The notes under the pieces were generated by a model. That model was not told the DNA's origin. It made no database searches and saw nothing but the letters and a program-made list of their open reading frames with translations. A program made the translations under genes and the position numbers. From the NCBI GenBank assembly GCA_037951165.1, contig JBBDHG010000051.1, forward strand, positions 8,705,501 to 8,769,500: a DNA stretch of 64,000 bases, written 5' to 3'. Source of the stretch: Lophius americanus. Taxonomy: Eukaryota; Chordata; Actinopteri; Lophiiformes; Lophiidae. Positions 1 to 13,592 of this stretch are shown piece by piece; the first letter of the stretch is position 1, and each line of letters opens with the position of its first letter.

Positions 1-1145
1 CAGACAGCTGTAGTTACTAGTTAATTTTCAAATGAGAGCTGTTGATAGTCTTCCTGTCTTTATGTGCTGATTTGGAATGTTTATGATTAACTGAATAATA
101 AGGTGTTTCTTTATGGGTTCGGAAACCTTATTTGGTTTCATTTTCTAAACATAAACACAATAAAAACAATTAATTTCAGATCAAGAAATCATCTTGGAAT
201 ATTCGAAAATTATCACCAAACTGTAAATAGGCTGGTGTAATTACATTTTTCTTTTTTAGTTCTAACAGGACAGCAATTCTGCAAATATACATTGGTACTA
301 ATATAGATTGGAATATATATACTTTTACTTCATTAAGAATTTTTATGCAGAGCTTCTTCTTACAGGGGAATATTTGAATTGTGGTATCAGTACTTTTACT
401 GAATTAAAGCATCTGATTATTTCTTGGAGTTAAGTCGGTGAGCACTGATCTGATTTACTTTTATGTCCTAACAAGATGGGTAGTAAGTAATTATCTTGAG
501 ATAGCCAACTCATTATAATGACTTACTTTTTGTTAGTCATTAAAATGAGTTGGCTTATAATAACGTTTTCTCCTGCCCTTCGGTGGACATGACTTCGATA
601 TAAATGTGTGGGTTGTTGTGAGGGTTGATATCCAGATATTAAATCGTTTAAAGACTGCAATGAACGGTACAAGTAGAATTGGCTGTACAATTGGGAAAAT
701 AAAACACTTATAAAATCCGTTCAATAAACAGATGTGTTACAATATCAGCAGTGTGATCTATACAATTTCATACCTTTAATGTTGAAACCGAGGTGGTATG
801 ACATGAAAATATTCAAATTAAGCATGAATGATAAATAGTAGTTCCAACAAATGTTAGCATAGCTGAGAAACATTAGTACAGCTAGCTAGACTCAGAACTA
901 TATTTACATAACTTATATAACTTACCCTTACGCTAAGTTTGCCACCAGAAAGTCATTTTAAAACCAGTAATTGCAGTAAAGTTTAATTAAACACATAAAC
1001 ACCTAAACGCCTCTTAATTTAAGGCTCTGCAACTTAACCGGCTAGTGTTGTACTACAAGCTGTGTGGCTAATTTTAGCCTTGCTTTGCTACCAGTTGGCG
1101 GTTCGGTTAGTTACTAGTAATTGATATAAAGTTCATGTTCTTGAC
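1..1145 (-). other. cep43 intron 1 (5' part), AT-rich
   Basis: Downstream of the cep43 exon-1 donor on the minus strand. The stretch is AT-rich, and I see no second cep43 exon, RNA gene or recognisable mobile element. The short reading frame at 533-724 (minus) resembles no family I know. Confidence 0.5.
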
Positions 1146-1229
1146 CTTTAGCTTGTTGAGGACTCCATTGTTCTCCAGGTTCTGGATCAGAAGGTCCCTC
1201 AGCTCGGTGTCGTCCTCTGTAGCTGACAT
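1146..1229 (-). CDS. cep43: cep43 (fgfr1op/FOP), first coding exon only
   Basis: Read on the minus strand, an ATG whose A is at 1229 opens 28 codons containing the stretch EDDTELRDLLIQNLENNGVL, followed by an in-frame boundary CTAAAG/GTCAAG that serves as a GT donor. This matches the acidic start and first helix of CEP43 (FGFR1 oncogene partner), whose vertebrate proteins begin with a short Ala/Glu-rich leader, then DTELRDLL and a LENSGVL-type segment. The family protein sits at centrosome and centriolar satellites, dimerises through a LisH-type region in the following exons, binds CEP350 and is needed for ciliogenesis. All later exons lie left of the window, so nothing can be said about the intactness of the gene. 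The exon is too short to show as a long reading frame. An isolated duplicate of exon 1 is possible but less likely, given the donor and the promoter motif beside it. Confidence 0.82.
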
Positions 1230-1244
1230 CTTTGACTAAAGATA

Positions 1245-1253
1245 ACCGGAAGT
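1245..1253. promoter_or_regulatory. ETS/GABPA-type site at the cep43 start
   Basis: ACCGGAAGT, a consensus ETS-family site, lies 16 bp upstream of the cep43 ATG, where core promoters of housekeeping and centrosomal genes often carry such sites. It probably lies in the 5' UTR or core promoter. Occupancy and TSS are inferred. Confidence 0.5.
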
Positions 1254-1312
1254 TAGCCGCTAGGGTCAGGAACACTAATCAAAACAAACATAGCGGTAGG
1301 GTCTCTTATTCT

Positions 1313-1900
1313 TTTTTCTTTTTTTAAACTTTATTGCTCATTCTACAGAAATGTACAAAACAAGAAACACTAACAAACGCATAAACTAACAAAAGCGACA
1401 AGGGGCTTATTTAATTGAACACAAATGGAGAATTCGATAAATTTGTGTTTGTGTATAACAAAGTAAACACAGTAAACGTGTAAATACATTACAGGAGAAA
1501 AAAAAAAAACATGTACACAGCAAAACTACAGAACAAAATTAATAAGTAAATAAAATAAATATATGAGATGGGACTGTATATACAACTATCCCACATTACA
1601 GACATCAAGATTAATTTGATAACGGGGAACAACCATCGGATTAGCTCAATGTCCAAAGATGAAGACTGAAACAAATACTGATTTTAAAAGCATTCGTGTT
1701 GAAGCCTAAATTTGGGTCAGGGAGTCCTGAAAAAAAACTTAGGACCTGTTGGTTGGTTGGCAATGCCAGTCTTCTTTCTTTTTCTTCTTCCTCTGTCTGC
1801 AACCGTTTTTTCCTCCTGCGTCCTTGGTGTTGTATTACTGCCATCTTATGGAGTTATCTCACTACTACAATGTCCAGCTCCTCACATTCTTCCCATCAAC
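1313..1900 (-). mobile_element. retro-copy or LINE-like 3' end with poly(A) tail
   Basis: On the minus strand, AATAAA near 1334-1339 is followed about 10 bp later by an A-rich tail ending near 1311. This is the usual layout of a reverse-transcribed 3' UTR. Upstream (1641-1844, minus) is a 67-codon frame rich in Arg/Lys/Glu that I do not recognise. Parent gene and insertion borders could not be determined. Confidence 0.35.
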
Positions 1901-2094
1901 CTAGTTCTCTGTACAATTTTTGGGGTATGTTTAAGGTACTATGTTATGTAGTCACAACAATGTTTTTAAAAGTGTATAAGTATCTTAATTTTTTTTTAAA
2001 CTCTTCTACCCAATGGTAATTTTGATGCCAAGCATCACAACACCCATTCCTAAATGTGATCTAACCAACCCCACTTTTGTTTCAGTGCTAAATA

Positions 2095-2610
2095 ATACAT
2101 TGCTGTTTACAGTGATTTTCATTAGTCTACAGTACATTGTTGGTTATAAATATTATCTACAGTCTAATGTTGGTTATCGCATTTTTCTATAGTATATAAT
2201 ATATATATATGATATATAATATGATTTTTCAGTTCATTGTACGTTATATTGACTTTATACAGAACATTGTACGTTATTTTGACTTTATACAGAACATTGT
2301 ACGTTGCTGCAAATTTCTATTTGCAAAGTATATTTTTGGTCATGAATTTGTTCCATGGTAAGTGACTGGTTGTGATTTACTGCAGTATATTATAGGTTAC
2401 TGTGATTTTCTACAGTCCATTGTCGATTATTATGATATTTTTGTAGTACTTTGTTGGCTACATTGAACATAACTTTGATTATCTGCAGTATGATACTGTG
2501 ATCTTCTACAAAACAATATTGGCTACTGGGGTTTCCCGCCAGAATATAGCCCTTACTGTAATTTTTCTACAGGAGTAATTTTATTACCCTGATCACAGCA
2601 ATCATAGTAA
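2095..2610. repeat. decayed minisatellite, about 30-45 bp unit
   Basis: Successive blocks repeat the pattern 'cagt-cattgt-gttat-tttctac'. The best-preserved neighbours, at about 2236-2310, are near-identical 30-mers containing CATTGTACGTTAT and TTTATACAGAA. Copies become more divergent toward both ends. No coding content is visible. Confidence 0.6.
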
Positions 2611-2699
2611 CCACAGTAACCATAGTAAGTCTTTGATTACTGTAATTTTTTTTTGGATTGGATTAACAATTTACTACTCTGAAATAAAAGAGTAATTTG

Positions 2700-3012
2700 T
2701 TGAAACTGTAAATTACTGTGAATTTCAAGATCCGTGTTTGTTTGGAGGAAGATAAAAAGAGAGGAGGAGGTTAAGAGGGGAGGATGGGGGAGTGATGAGA
2801 ATGGGGAGTGAAAGGATGGAGGGGGAGGATAAAGGGGGCATCAGAGAGAGGAGGGGGGAGGCAGACGGGCCGAGGAGGAGGAGGAGGAACAGGAAGGAGA
2901 GGAGGAAGCAGCATCAGCAGCAGGACACAGAAACGCGAGCCTCCTCCTCCGTCGCATCTCAGCCCCTCCAGCCGGACACAGGAGCGCCAAAGCCGGCCGG
3001 ACACACGGTGCC
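2700..3012 (+). promoter_or_regulatory. mboat2 promoter / 5' UTR, purine-rich then GC-rich
   Basis: About 200 bp of GGA/GAG-rich purine sequence (2740-2905) leads into a GC-rich segment with several CpGs just before the mboat2 ATG. No TATA box was seen. The layout suggests a CpG-type core promoter with the TSS inside this block; the exact TSS is not visible. Reading frames here (for example 2792-3082) are by-products of the purine bias. Confidence 0.45.
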
Positions 3013-6000
3013 ATGGCTGATGAGGATAGCCGATCCACGGCCTGTACCGGCTCCAGCCTCCTGCAGCCGGTCAGCGAGATGACCAACCTGCCGCTGGACC
3101 AGGTAAGACCCGAAGTCCCGGGCTTGACGCGCAGAGAGCGGCTGCTGGCTCTCACTCACACCGAGGTTATTGCGACACGGGTCGGCCAGAAGCAGCGAGA
3201 GGAGCCGCTGTCTGATGTAGCAGACAGGCAGCGGTACAGCGACATTACGGATGGAGAAGGCCTAGTGAGGGTGCAACAACAACAAAAATACTAAACAAAA
3301 ACCAATATTAACGTTAGGTTTATAATATCTTACCAAATAGATGTGATGTTATTATGTTTTTTATGTGTTTCTTTTATAAGGTAAATATTATTCATTTTTA
3401 ATCTGTAAATCAGAATTCATGGATTTAAATTTTAAGTAAAATTTTATATCGAAATATTCCTAGAATTTTGAAAGTAAGTAGTAGTATGAATACAAATTAT
3501 TTCAGAAAATGAAATGAATAATAGATTTTAATTTTTTTTAAATTTAGGTTAAATCAGTTCAAATATATTTACTGTATTACCATCAAAATATTTTGTTTAT
3601 TTTTTTGTATACTTTATTTTCGTATTTCTGCAGAGGGATAAGGAATGGAGTGATCAGGCTTCAACACTAAAATATCTTAATTTATTATTTTATTTATATT
3701 ATGGGTCTTTCAATAGAACACATTTTATACAGTGTTGTGATAAAGCATTGGACCCCCCCCTCCGGGTTTCTCAGACTAAATGTGTCGGTTGTTCATGCTA
3801 AATATGACATTAAGGATAAATCTTCATTGAACCACAAATGCTCTCTAACACCAGCTGGGTCTGTGTGAGAGAGGCTCTACACCCTTGGAGACTAAATCCT
3901 GAAAACTACCAAACTGCCTGAAGAACAGGTTATAGCTGGACTACATCCACCCAGTAGCATACTCTTCAAAAATCAACAGAAATTCTAGGAGGTGATTAAA
4001 ATCCATCCGTCTGGGAAGGGTTCCAAAGCTGTTTGTACGTTGGCCAACAGGGACAAACGCACTGCAAACATTATTTTGACTTCATGTGCATGCTGCAACC
4101 ATCAATTTGACAATATACGCATGCTGCTAATTAAGAAAACATCTTCATCAAGTTGAAAACAAACATGCGCGCAGCAAATAAAGAAAACATCTTCTTCTAT
4201 TTAACAACATACGCATGTTCCACAGCCACAACGCAACAAAATTAGTCGTGGTAGCTTTGCTTAACTTCCAGGTTATTCAGTCATGTGACTAAGAGTACAA
4301 CTCTTAAAAAACATCACGCATACTGACTTCAGTTGTCGCCATGGCAACATGTATACAACAATCAGAATGTTATATACAAAAGCCATTAAAATAACTGGCT
4401 AAGAGTTTTCAGCAAGTACAATATACCTTCTTTACTGTAGCTTTGGGTACTGTGCATCTAGGGCTCAGTATAAACTTTATTTGTTGTTTTCACAACGTTG
4501 ATTAAAGCTTTATTCTTAGTCACATGACTGAATTACCCGGAAGTTAAGTGAATTTAGCACGGCCAATTGTGTTGTTTTGTTTTGTGTTGTGATATTTTCT
4601 TTATTTGCAGCATGTGTATCTTGTCAAACTGATGGTTGCAGCATACTGTCAAATTTCCTTTTTCAGTGTGTTTGCCCATGTTGGCCTCCGTATGTTTGTG
4701 AGGTTCTGGAACTCCGCAGATCCACAGTGAGACACATTATCTACAAATGGAGAAGACTTAATAGTGACCCTTCACAGAAGTGGACCACCTTCCAAAATTC
4801 CTCCAAGAGCACAGTGAAAGCTCCTTCAGGAAGGCACAGAGGATCTAAAGAAAACGTCCAAGGATCTTTAGGCCTCTCTCAGCTTATTTAAGGTCAGTGG
4901 TCATGGTTCCACTATTCCAAATACACTGGGTAAAAATGGCATCATAGGAGAAGGGCGAGGGGAAAGCCGCTGCTGTCCCAGATGAACATTAAGACTGGTC
5001 TGAATTTACCCACAACACACTTTGAGGACCCTCAGAGCTTCTGGGAGAATCTTCTCTGGACTGATGAGTGGAAAGTTGAAATGTTTGAAGACATGGGTCC
5101 TGACCCACCTGGTGAAAACCAAACAACTTATCAAAACCGCATTTCACTAGAATAACATCCGACCTGCGGACAAACATGGAGGTAGCAGAGGAATGTTGAG
5201 ATGCATTGCTGCTTCAGGACCAGGACGACCCTACTTTTTCAACACTGGTTTTTAATGTATCAGATAACATTTATCAGAATTGATCAAACAGAGAGACAGA
5301 TGAAAATAGAAGAAACCAAGAAGGGGTCCATTACTTTTTCATTGCTCTATACATCAGTTTAACATCATATATGTGTATTTTTCTTGTTTTTTATGCGTCA
5401 CATTAAAAGTAACATTTAGTCATGTCATACAAACCTGAGGTTTATGGCATAAATAAAACAATATTGAATAGTCCAACCCTGTATCGTGATCCGTATTGTA
5501 TCACCACATATTGGCCAAAAGAATTATGAAATATTTTTTCTAAGATGGTTTAATTTCAGTTTATGCTCTCAAGTATTCAGTGAAACTGAAAGATGAAAGA
5601 AAAGTATTTCTTTCATTTTATAAAAAAGTATTTGATTCCTGCTTAGCTTACTGATGTTATTGAGTCATTAGTGAAATTGTATTTGGGTATTTTGAATTAT
5701 TTTACTGAAATGTAATTTTAAATGATCCAAACTGAATATTCTTCATCAAGTATCAACTCAGATATATCAGCCTTTTTTCTGTTCTTTTAATTAAGCCAGA
5801 TATTAACAAGCTAACAAATATGTAAACATGGAAAAAAGTTAAAGATTCAGTAGCATTTAAACATTCTATAATGACGGGAATCAGGTAATTATGCAAAGCT
5901 AATTGTTATTTTCTACTCATTTAGTTTTACTCTTTGAGATTTGATCCAAATGTAAAGTCCGTTATAAATTAAATGTGTTATTATTATTATTAACTTTATT

Positions 6001-9000
6001 CAATTTTCTCTTTAAACATGCCAGATTTTAGCATGCTAACATTAGCTTTGGCAGTTGTTGCAAGTAGCCAAACAACATGCGCACTAAAAGTTTAAATGAT
6101 AAGAAACGTTTTGTTCAAATATTTCTGTTTATAGGAACCTGTTTGAGCTGCAGCCTGTTTGAATTTAGTGATGCTAAAAGTTAGCTATTTTGAGGCTAGG
6201 TAAGCACAAGGCTACATCTTAACAACGGAGCCAAAAAAAATATAGGAGGATTTTCAATTTAAAGGACAGAATGTTGTTTATAATTACATTTGCCTGTTAA
6301 TAACAGACTGTAAGTCCAGCTTGCTTTGTTTTTTGAGAATAAAGACTAGAAAACATCCTTTTAAAAAATAAATAAAAGCATCCTAATAAGAACATGAGCC
6401 TGATCCGATCAGCATTCCCCTCCATCATCCTATCCGGACTTCATCAGTCTTGGCTCCGTTTCTGAGTAACGCTTGGCCTGTTTTTAAACAAAGTCTGTCA
6501 ATACTCCAGGAGGCAGACAATGAAACACCAGCAGCCATTTTTTCTCCTGGGTGGATTTGAGTGGAGGCGGAGCGTCTGGCTGTAATCGCTCAGTTTACAT
6601 GCTGTTCATAATTAATGAACAACACATCAACAAGCGTCGCCTGTTTCACTTTACAGCTGGATCAGATGTTACGCCGCTGATCCCGACTGGTGGTGTTACT
6701 GCTTCAGGTGTCAGCAAGAAAAAACCCACATTGCCTGGAGAGACACGAACCGGAGAAAAAAACTTCTCAGTTCTGAACTGACACCCGATCCAAAACTAGA
6801 CTCATAGCTCCATTTTAACCACTAACAGGTCAAGCAGATAACATTGATTATCTAGTTACTATGGTTACCTATCAGTGGGTGGTATATATTAGACAGGAAG
6901 TCAACATTTTTGTCCTGAAGTTGCTGTTGGAAGTAGAAAAATGGACAAGGGTAAGGCTCTGAGAAACTTTGAGAAATAGTGGTGGCTACAAGACATGTCA
7001 GAACCTCCCCAGAACTGCAGGTTTTGTTAGGTGTTTCTGGTCAGCTGTGGTTAGAACAAACCAAAGTGGTCTACCACTGTGTGTCGCCTACCTGGAGAAT
7101 AGATCGCATCAGGATGCGTTACTGGAGAAAGACAAGTCAGTGGAGGCAGTGTGTTGCTTTGGACCATGTTCTGCTGGAACCTTGGGTTCTACCATTCATG
7201 TGGATGTTCCTTTGACATGTATCACTGACCTCAACATTACCCCCCCCCTTCATAGAAACACTCCCTAATGGCAGTGGCCTCCTCCAGCAGGATGATCTGC
7301 AGGAATGGTTCGAGGAACACAACAGCACCTTCAGGATGTTACATGGCCCCCAGATTTTCCAGATCTCAATCCAATACAGCAACTCTGGGATGTTCTGGAC
7401 AAACAAATCCGATCCATGGTGCCCATCCCCACAACTTTCAGGCCTTAAAGGATCTGCTGCTAACTTCTTGGTACCATAATACCACAGCACACCTTCAGAG
7501 GTCTGCTGGAGTCAGGACTCCACATGTCAGAGATGGTTTGGAGGTAAAAGGAGGAGGACCAACAGTAACGAGATGTTAGAAATATGGTTTATATTTGTGA
7601 AACACATTGGATTTCAAAGTAATTTTTTGTAATTTAATGTCTTTTTTATAATGTCCTTTTGAAGAGCTTTACAGTTTATGAGGTTGTTTTTTTTTGTAAA
7701 TTCATCGTATTTTTTATAGTAAAATACAGGCGACCAAACTTCCAGTATTTTATCTTAAATTCTATGAGATTCTTTACAGTGCAGAATAACTGCTTTTGCG
7801 GTGTATAGACACATTTTATAAACCCTACAATGCTCAATTCTATTAATCCTTACAAATAATACAGTCAATACAGAGATTCTCAGTCATTCTCCGTCTCAGT
7901 CACACATTATCTACATCTTTTCTGCGTCTGACTCCAGATTCTCAGCTGGGCTCAGACTCTCGGCTCTGAGATTTTGAGCAGAACAGGGTGCGGGTGTGTA
8001 AACTGAGACCAGGATGGATGAGATCCATCAGGAACCACAGCTAAACATCCTGAGAGTGCTTCACACTAATGATCTAAAGCGGCCAAGATGTTCATCCTGA
8101 TGGAGATTAAATCTCCTCTCTCTGTGTGTCTGCATATCGGGGCCAGATGTTCCTCGCAGCTGGAGGATTAGATGGTTAAGGTGATCCTCAGACAGGACAG
8201 ACGGACTAATCCAGGGTTTAACCTTCACTTAATGGAGCATCGCTCTCACTCAAAGTGACCAGTCTGATTAGTTTCAACCCATAAGCCGGGATCAGTTTCC
8301 ACCATCAGATTTAAAGATTTACTGAACTCTTTTATAGGAGCAGTTCACCAAAAAAAATAACCTGTTTTGCTCGTATGTTATTTTAAATAAAGCCTCAACT
8401 GAATGACATCACCAAAAATCTACTCAAAATAGCTCCTCAACTATCAGCTATATTTGCATAACCTCTATGTTTAAGGAAGGTTCTGAACTAAACTAATTTA
8501 TTTTCAGTGTCGGTTACATTGTACCTGTTATTAAATGTGAGTAATTTGAGATTATACAGAAAAAAATAACATTTCTATCCTTGCCTGTTTTTTATTCTAG
8601 CTAAAAAAGTATCTAACATTATTATTTTACAGAAACACCATGAAACCAAACAATCAGTGAATGTGCTCGGAAACTCTTTGATAACTATTGCATCAAATTT
8701 GATAGTAATACCACAAAGTTCATGTTATTATACAGAGTTTTTGTGGGATAAGACCAGGAGAACTCTCCACTTGGCACAGTTGAATAGACAATGGACCGAG
8801 AAATGTACAAAAAATTGGATTTTTGATACCAAAGGGAGATTTTGCTTTAAAAATACCACAAATGTCCACTAGATGGATCTGTATGCACATTTTCTACCTT
8901 TCATTTCGTTTTGTTGTCCTCCGCTTATCTGGGTCCGGGTCGCTGGGGCAGCAGTTTCAGCAGGGAAGCCCAGACTGTCCTTTCCCCGGCCACATCCACC

Positions 9001-12000
9001 AGCTCCTCTAGGAGGATTCCGAGGCGTTCCCACGCCAGGCGAGAGATGAAATCTCACCAACGTATCCTGGGTCTGCCCCGGGGTCTCACCCAAGATCGAC
9101 ATGCCCGAAACAACTCCCCAGGGAGGCGTCCGGGGGGCATCCTGACTAGATGCCCGTACCACCTCAACTGACTCCTCTCGATGCGGAGGAGGAGCGGCTC
9201 TACTTTGAGCCTCTCCTGGATGTCTGAGCTCCTCAACCCGTCTCTAAGGCAGAGCCAGGCCACCCTGTGGAGAAAACTTATTTCAGCTGCTTGTATCTGT
9301 GATCTCATTCTTTCGGTCATGACCCACAGTTCATGACCGAAACCCAAGACCCCAAGATACTTGAACTCCTCCTTTCGCGACAAAAACTCCTCCCCGACCC
9401 GGAGGGTCACCTTTGGATGTGACTTAAATCAATGTTTATATTATAATCTTGTGTGTAAAAGCTTTTTAGAGGCCTGATTAGGGGCCTCTCTAGAAGATCT
9501 AGTTCTATGCTCTCACTGCAACATATCTGGAGCTTCTAAACATGGTTGAAAGACCCTCCTACACAACTAAAACAGGTGGTGAAATATGTATTCACCAATT
9601 TCTCCTCCACTGCCTCTAACCTCCTGATGTGTCTCCGCCACCCCCTTTCCATCTGCAGGTGAACTTCGTAGTGTGTCAGCTCTGTGCTCTGCTGTCGGCC
9701 TTCTGGTTCCGTCTCTTCCTCCATCCCAGTAAAACCAGTCCCTTCATCAGGCACGTAGTGGCGACGCTGCTGGGACTTTACTTTGCTCTCTTCTGCTTCG
9801 GCTGGTAAGACAGACGCTGGTTTAACAATGAACAGAAAGAATGGTCACGTTAGCTAGGTGGTGTTTGAATGCTAATGTTAGCTGTTGTAGCTAAAGTGTT
9901 GCACCTTAGAAAATGACATGATCGTGACATGATTTTCATAACTCTATTTAAAGCAGTGAAATTGTCGTGATTATATCCCTGAAAATATGGAGATATTATG
10001 GAATCCTCAAGGCGGCGGGGCCATTATAGACTCATCGTTTTAATATGATGACTCAAAAACCGTTTCATTGATCCTGCTGCAATTGCATACCCAATCCTTA
10101 GTGTAAGGAAGCGCTGGATTGAATAAAGGAAAGGTTAGTTGCATATTTCTGCCACTAGGGGGAGCTTTATCTCCAAAGGTTTTGGGGCTATAATTTCTCC
10201 ACTGTGGGTCCGATTTAGTCCAAATTTGGTGCATTTGAATCAACTCGACGAGATCTATCTTTTACATCGCGTATTTAACTCTAATAGTTCATATATTGTT
10301 TACTAAGGGAAATTTTTTTTTTCTTCTTAACCCTTGGTCAGATTTAGTCCAAATTTGCCTCATATAAACCATGTCACAGACTTCTAACTTATATTAGTCA
10401 TATTTTACTGTAATTGTTCATATTTCACTTACTAGAGGGGCTTTTATGAAAAAATAACCCAGTTTCTTCTTCTCGAGGTGTTATCGGGCTTTTCGAATAC
10501 TTCGAAAGCATCCGCCCGGTTATGTCCAAATTGGCTCATTTGAATTTACACAAGGAGTTATATCCTGAATATATATGTTACTTCACTGTAATACTTCATT
10601 TATTTACTTATTAGGGTCAGCTGTTTCTTTTCTGTAACTTCCCAACCATAAGTCCAATTGTTTCTAAATTTAGCTAAAAATGAATTGATTCAAGGAAATC
10701 TGTCTTGTTTTTTTACTGAGCTCAGAAAAAACTGTAGTTATCTTCATTATTAAGTAACTATGGGATCTTATCTTAGAGCATATTAATGACTTCATATGAA
10801 TAGTTAGCTTGAGTTAATATGGACTGTTTGAGATAATTAATGAGTCTAATTTAATTGGAGGACATCAGTCAGGAGCATAGCTTGTACAACACAGGGGATT
10901 GGGGGCTTTTTGAGGCTCTACCCTTGATTTCGGGGACAACAGTGTAGGCTTGTTTTTTCAGCTTCTCTCTGGATTTAATAACCCCTGATACACAGTAGAA
11001 TGATTTACCATAGGGTTTGAGTTTCCCGCCATGAGGATGACATCAGAAGGAAATGGCCATCGTGTGACTGTAGTCTAAAGACGTCTTCTACTGGACTGAC
11101 TTCGACTTTCAACAGTCTCCTACAGGAAGGTAGTCTGCTTTACTGTCAGGAGTTTTTTTTCTGAGGGTTGAAGGTGAATCTTTGTTTTCCAGGTACGCCC
11201 TCCACTTCCTGGTCCAGAGTGGACTCACCTATGGCATCATGATTCTGACTGGAGTGGAACACATGCACAAGTAAGCCTCAGAATGTCACGTCTGTAGTTC
11301 ATCAGGGATGCATACAAGAGATGGGAAAGAGGAAACCAAGGGAGGCCCATGGTGGTTGGCAATACCGATTTCCTCCTCTTTCTCCCTCTCCGGAGAAGAC
11401 TCCCTTTCCTCTCTCTCCCTCTCCACTCTCTCCCTCTCCTCTCTATCTATCCATCTGATCTCCATCTGATCTCCATCCTGAATTAAAATGTGAAAACCAA
11501 AATACTCACCACTTCTGACCAAAAGTCATAAGAAAAGTATCTCCGCTAGGTCAGAATCGTCTGGACCAGACGCAGACTTTATGCTATTCTATGGAGCGAT
11601 GGAACCAAACTGGAACTTTTGTGGTAAATTGATCATCTGTATGTGTGGAGGGGGAGGAAGGAGAACATCCTGTCTGTAGTGAAGCATGGAGGTCGCACCA
11701 CGATGCTCTGGAGTTGCATCGCTACCTCTGATAATCGAAACCTCCAAGACTTGGTTCTAAGAAGGAGTCCTGGAACATTCTAGAGCAGCGTCACAGTCAC
11801 CTGACTTGAAATCTCTTTACGAATCTCTGAAGAAGGACGTTGCTGCAGGTAAACCCAGGAACTTTCCGGAACTGGAGAACTGTGTCCTTGAGGACTGGGC
11901 TAAGATTCCTGAGGAACATTGCTAAAAGCTAGACTTTGGAGAACTCATACCATATCTGTTTTACAGAAATATTTCATCTTCTTGTTTGATCTGGTGATTG

Positions 12001-13536
12001 CCAATAATAGATTTTGCCAATTAACTTAAATATTTTTTGTTAGGTAACATAAAAGTACTTGGGCAGTCGTCCACACGACCAATGAATGTAGACTGACTTC
12101 ACTTATGTTGTCAGGACCTGCATGTGAATAAAAATACAAAAGTCAGGAGATGTTTTAGATCAAGACAATTATGTAATCAGTCATCCCAGAAGATGCTCCT
12201 CACCAGCCTGAAGAGGTCGGCCATCTCCAACAGAGGTTAACTTCAGTGTGTGACGCTGTGTTTGGAGTGATCAGGTCCAGAGTCCGGATGATTCCGAGAG
12301 GAAGAAGAAGAAGGAGGAGTGTCCTTAATCAGCGTGGGGATTAAGAAGAAGCTCTGAACACATTCAGATCCATTGAGTTCAGAGCAGACTGGCAGACAGT
12401 CACACTGGTGAAGGGTGGAAGATGCTCATTGCCTTTTTGGCAACCATGTTTAGAAGCCACTTTGGTGGATCAGGAAGAAGTCAGTGGTCGCTCTGGTGAA
12501 GGTTTACAGCATCTCCAACGGTCTAGTTGGTGGTCTGACCAGGTTAGAGGAGTAAAGATCAGGAAGGAACCATTTCGTAGCTCTGGTGGAGGTCTACACT
12601 GCTGCTGACCTTGTTGAGGAGCCTTATTTGAGTAAATGACTTACTTAAATAAATGAACTGTTTACATGTAGGTACTGCCTCCTGTTGGCCCTCAGCTACC
12701 TGAGTCTGTGTCAGATCACCCGTGTCTATGTGTTCGACTACGGCATGTACTCAGCTGACTTCACAGGGTAAGATTCCCCCTCATCATCCAGAGAGATCTC
12801 CTCATCCTCTTCTGGCTTTTGTTCATCGAACCTTTCCTTCACTCTCCAGACCCATGATGGTGATAACACAGAAAATCACCAGCGTGGCGTTTGAAATCCA
12901 TGACGGTAAGAAAACAGCGCCTTCAGTACGTAACAAAGCATATATTTTGTATTTTGTAATGACTTTAGATTTTCTGCTAAGGAATGGCACGAAAAGAGGA
13001 ACATTTGACTCCTGGACAGAAGATTTTGGCAATAAGGTTTGTTTTGCTGTGTAGCTTTAGGATTGTTGTCAAAATCCCAGTAACTGTGCCTATGTAGATG
13101 TCCTTATTTATAATGTTAAAGGTTTTCCCACTACACTACTAGCCTGGACCAAATTTCCAGTTAAGCCTTAAATACTGTACAAACAATCTTTTTCTATAGA
13201 AATATTAGATTGATGCCATAAAAAGTATGTTTATTTAAGATTTCTAGTGTTCGAGATATTCTGATCCTTAACTTCAGTAAAGGATATTTGTTAGTCATCC
13301 ACTGACAATCCCATAGTCCATTGGTTGAGCCTCTGGACCAATCAGAGATCGGATTCGGGACATCTCAGGTAGTCTGACCTACGGTGTTTACACTTTAGCA
13401 ATGGCATCAATCAAATAATCTGCTGATTGCTTTAAATCTTTTAGAAAATATAGTTTACTGGTATAATGTTAGTTAATGGAAGTAAAGAAGGCGCAGCAAC
13501 GTTCTATACTGTGTGTTGATGTCATCATTGACACAC

Positions 13537-13592
<56 letters not shown>

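Noticed and set aside
6551..6781. 76-codon frame in mboat2 intron 1
   Set aside because: No homology, splice support or codon pattern.
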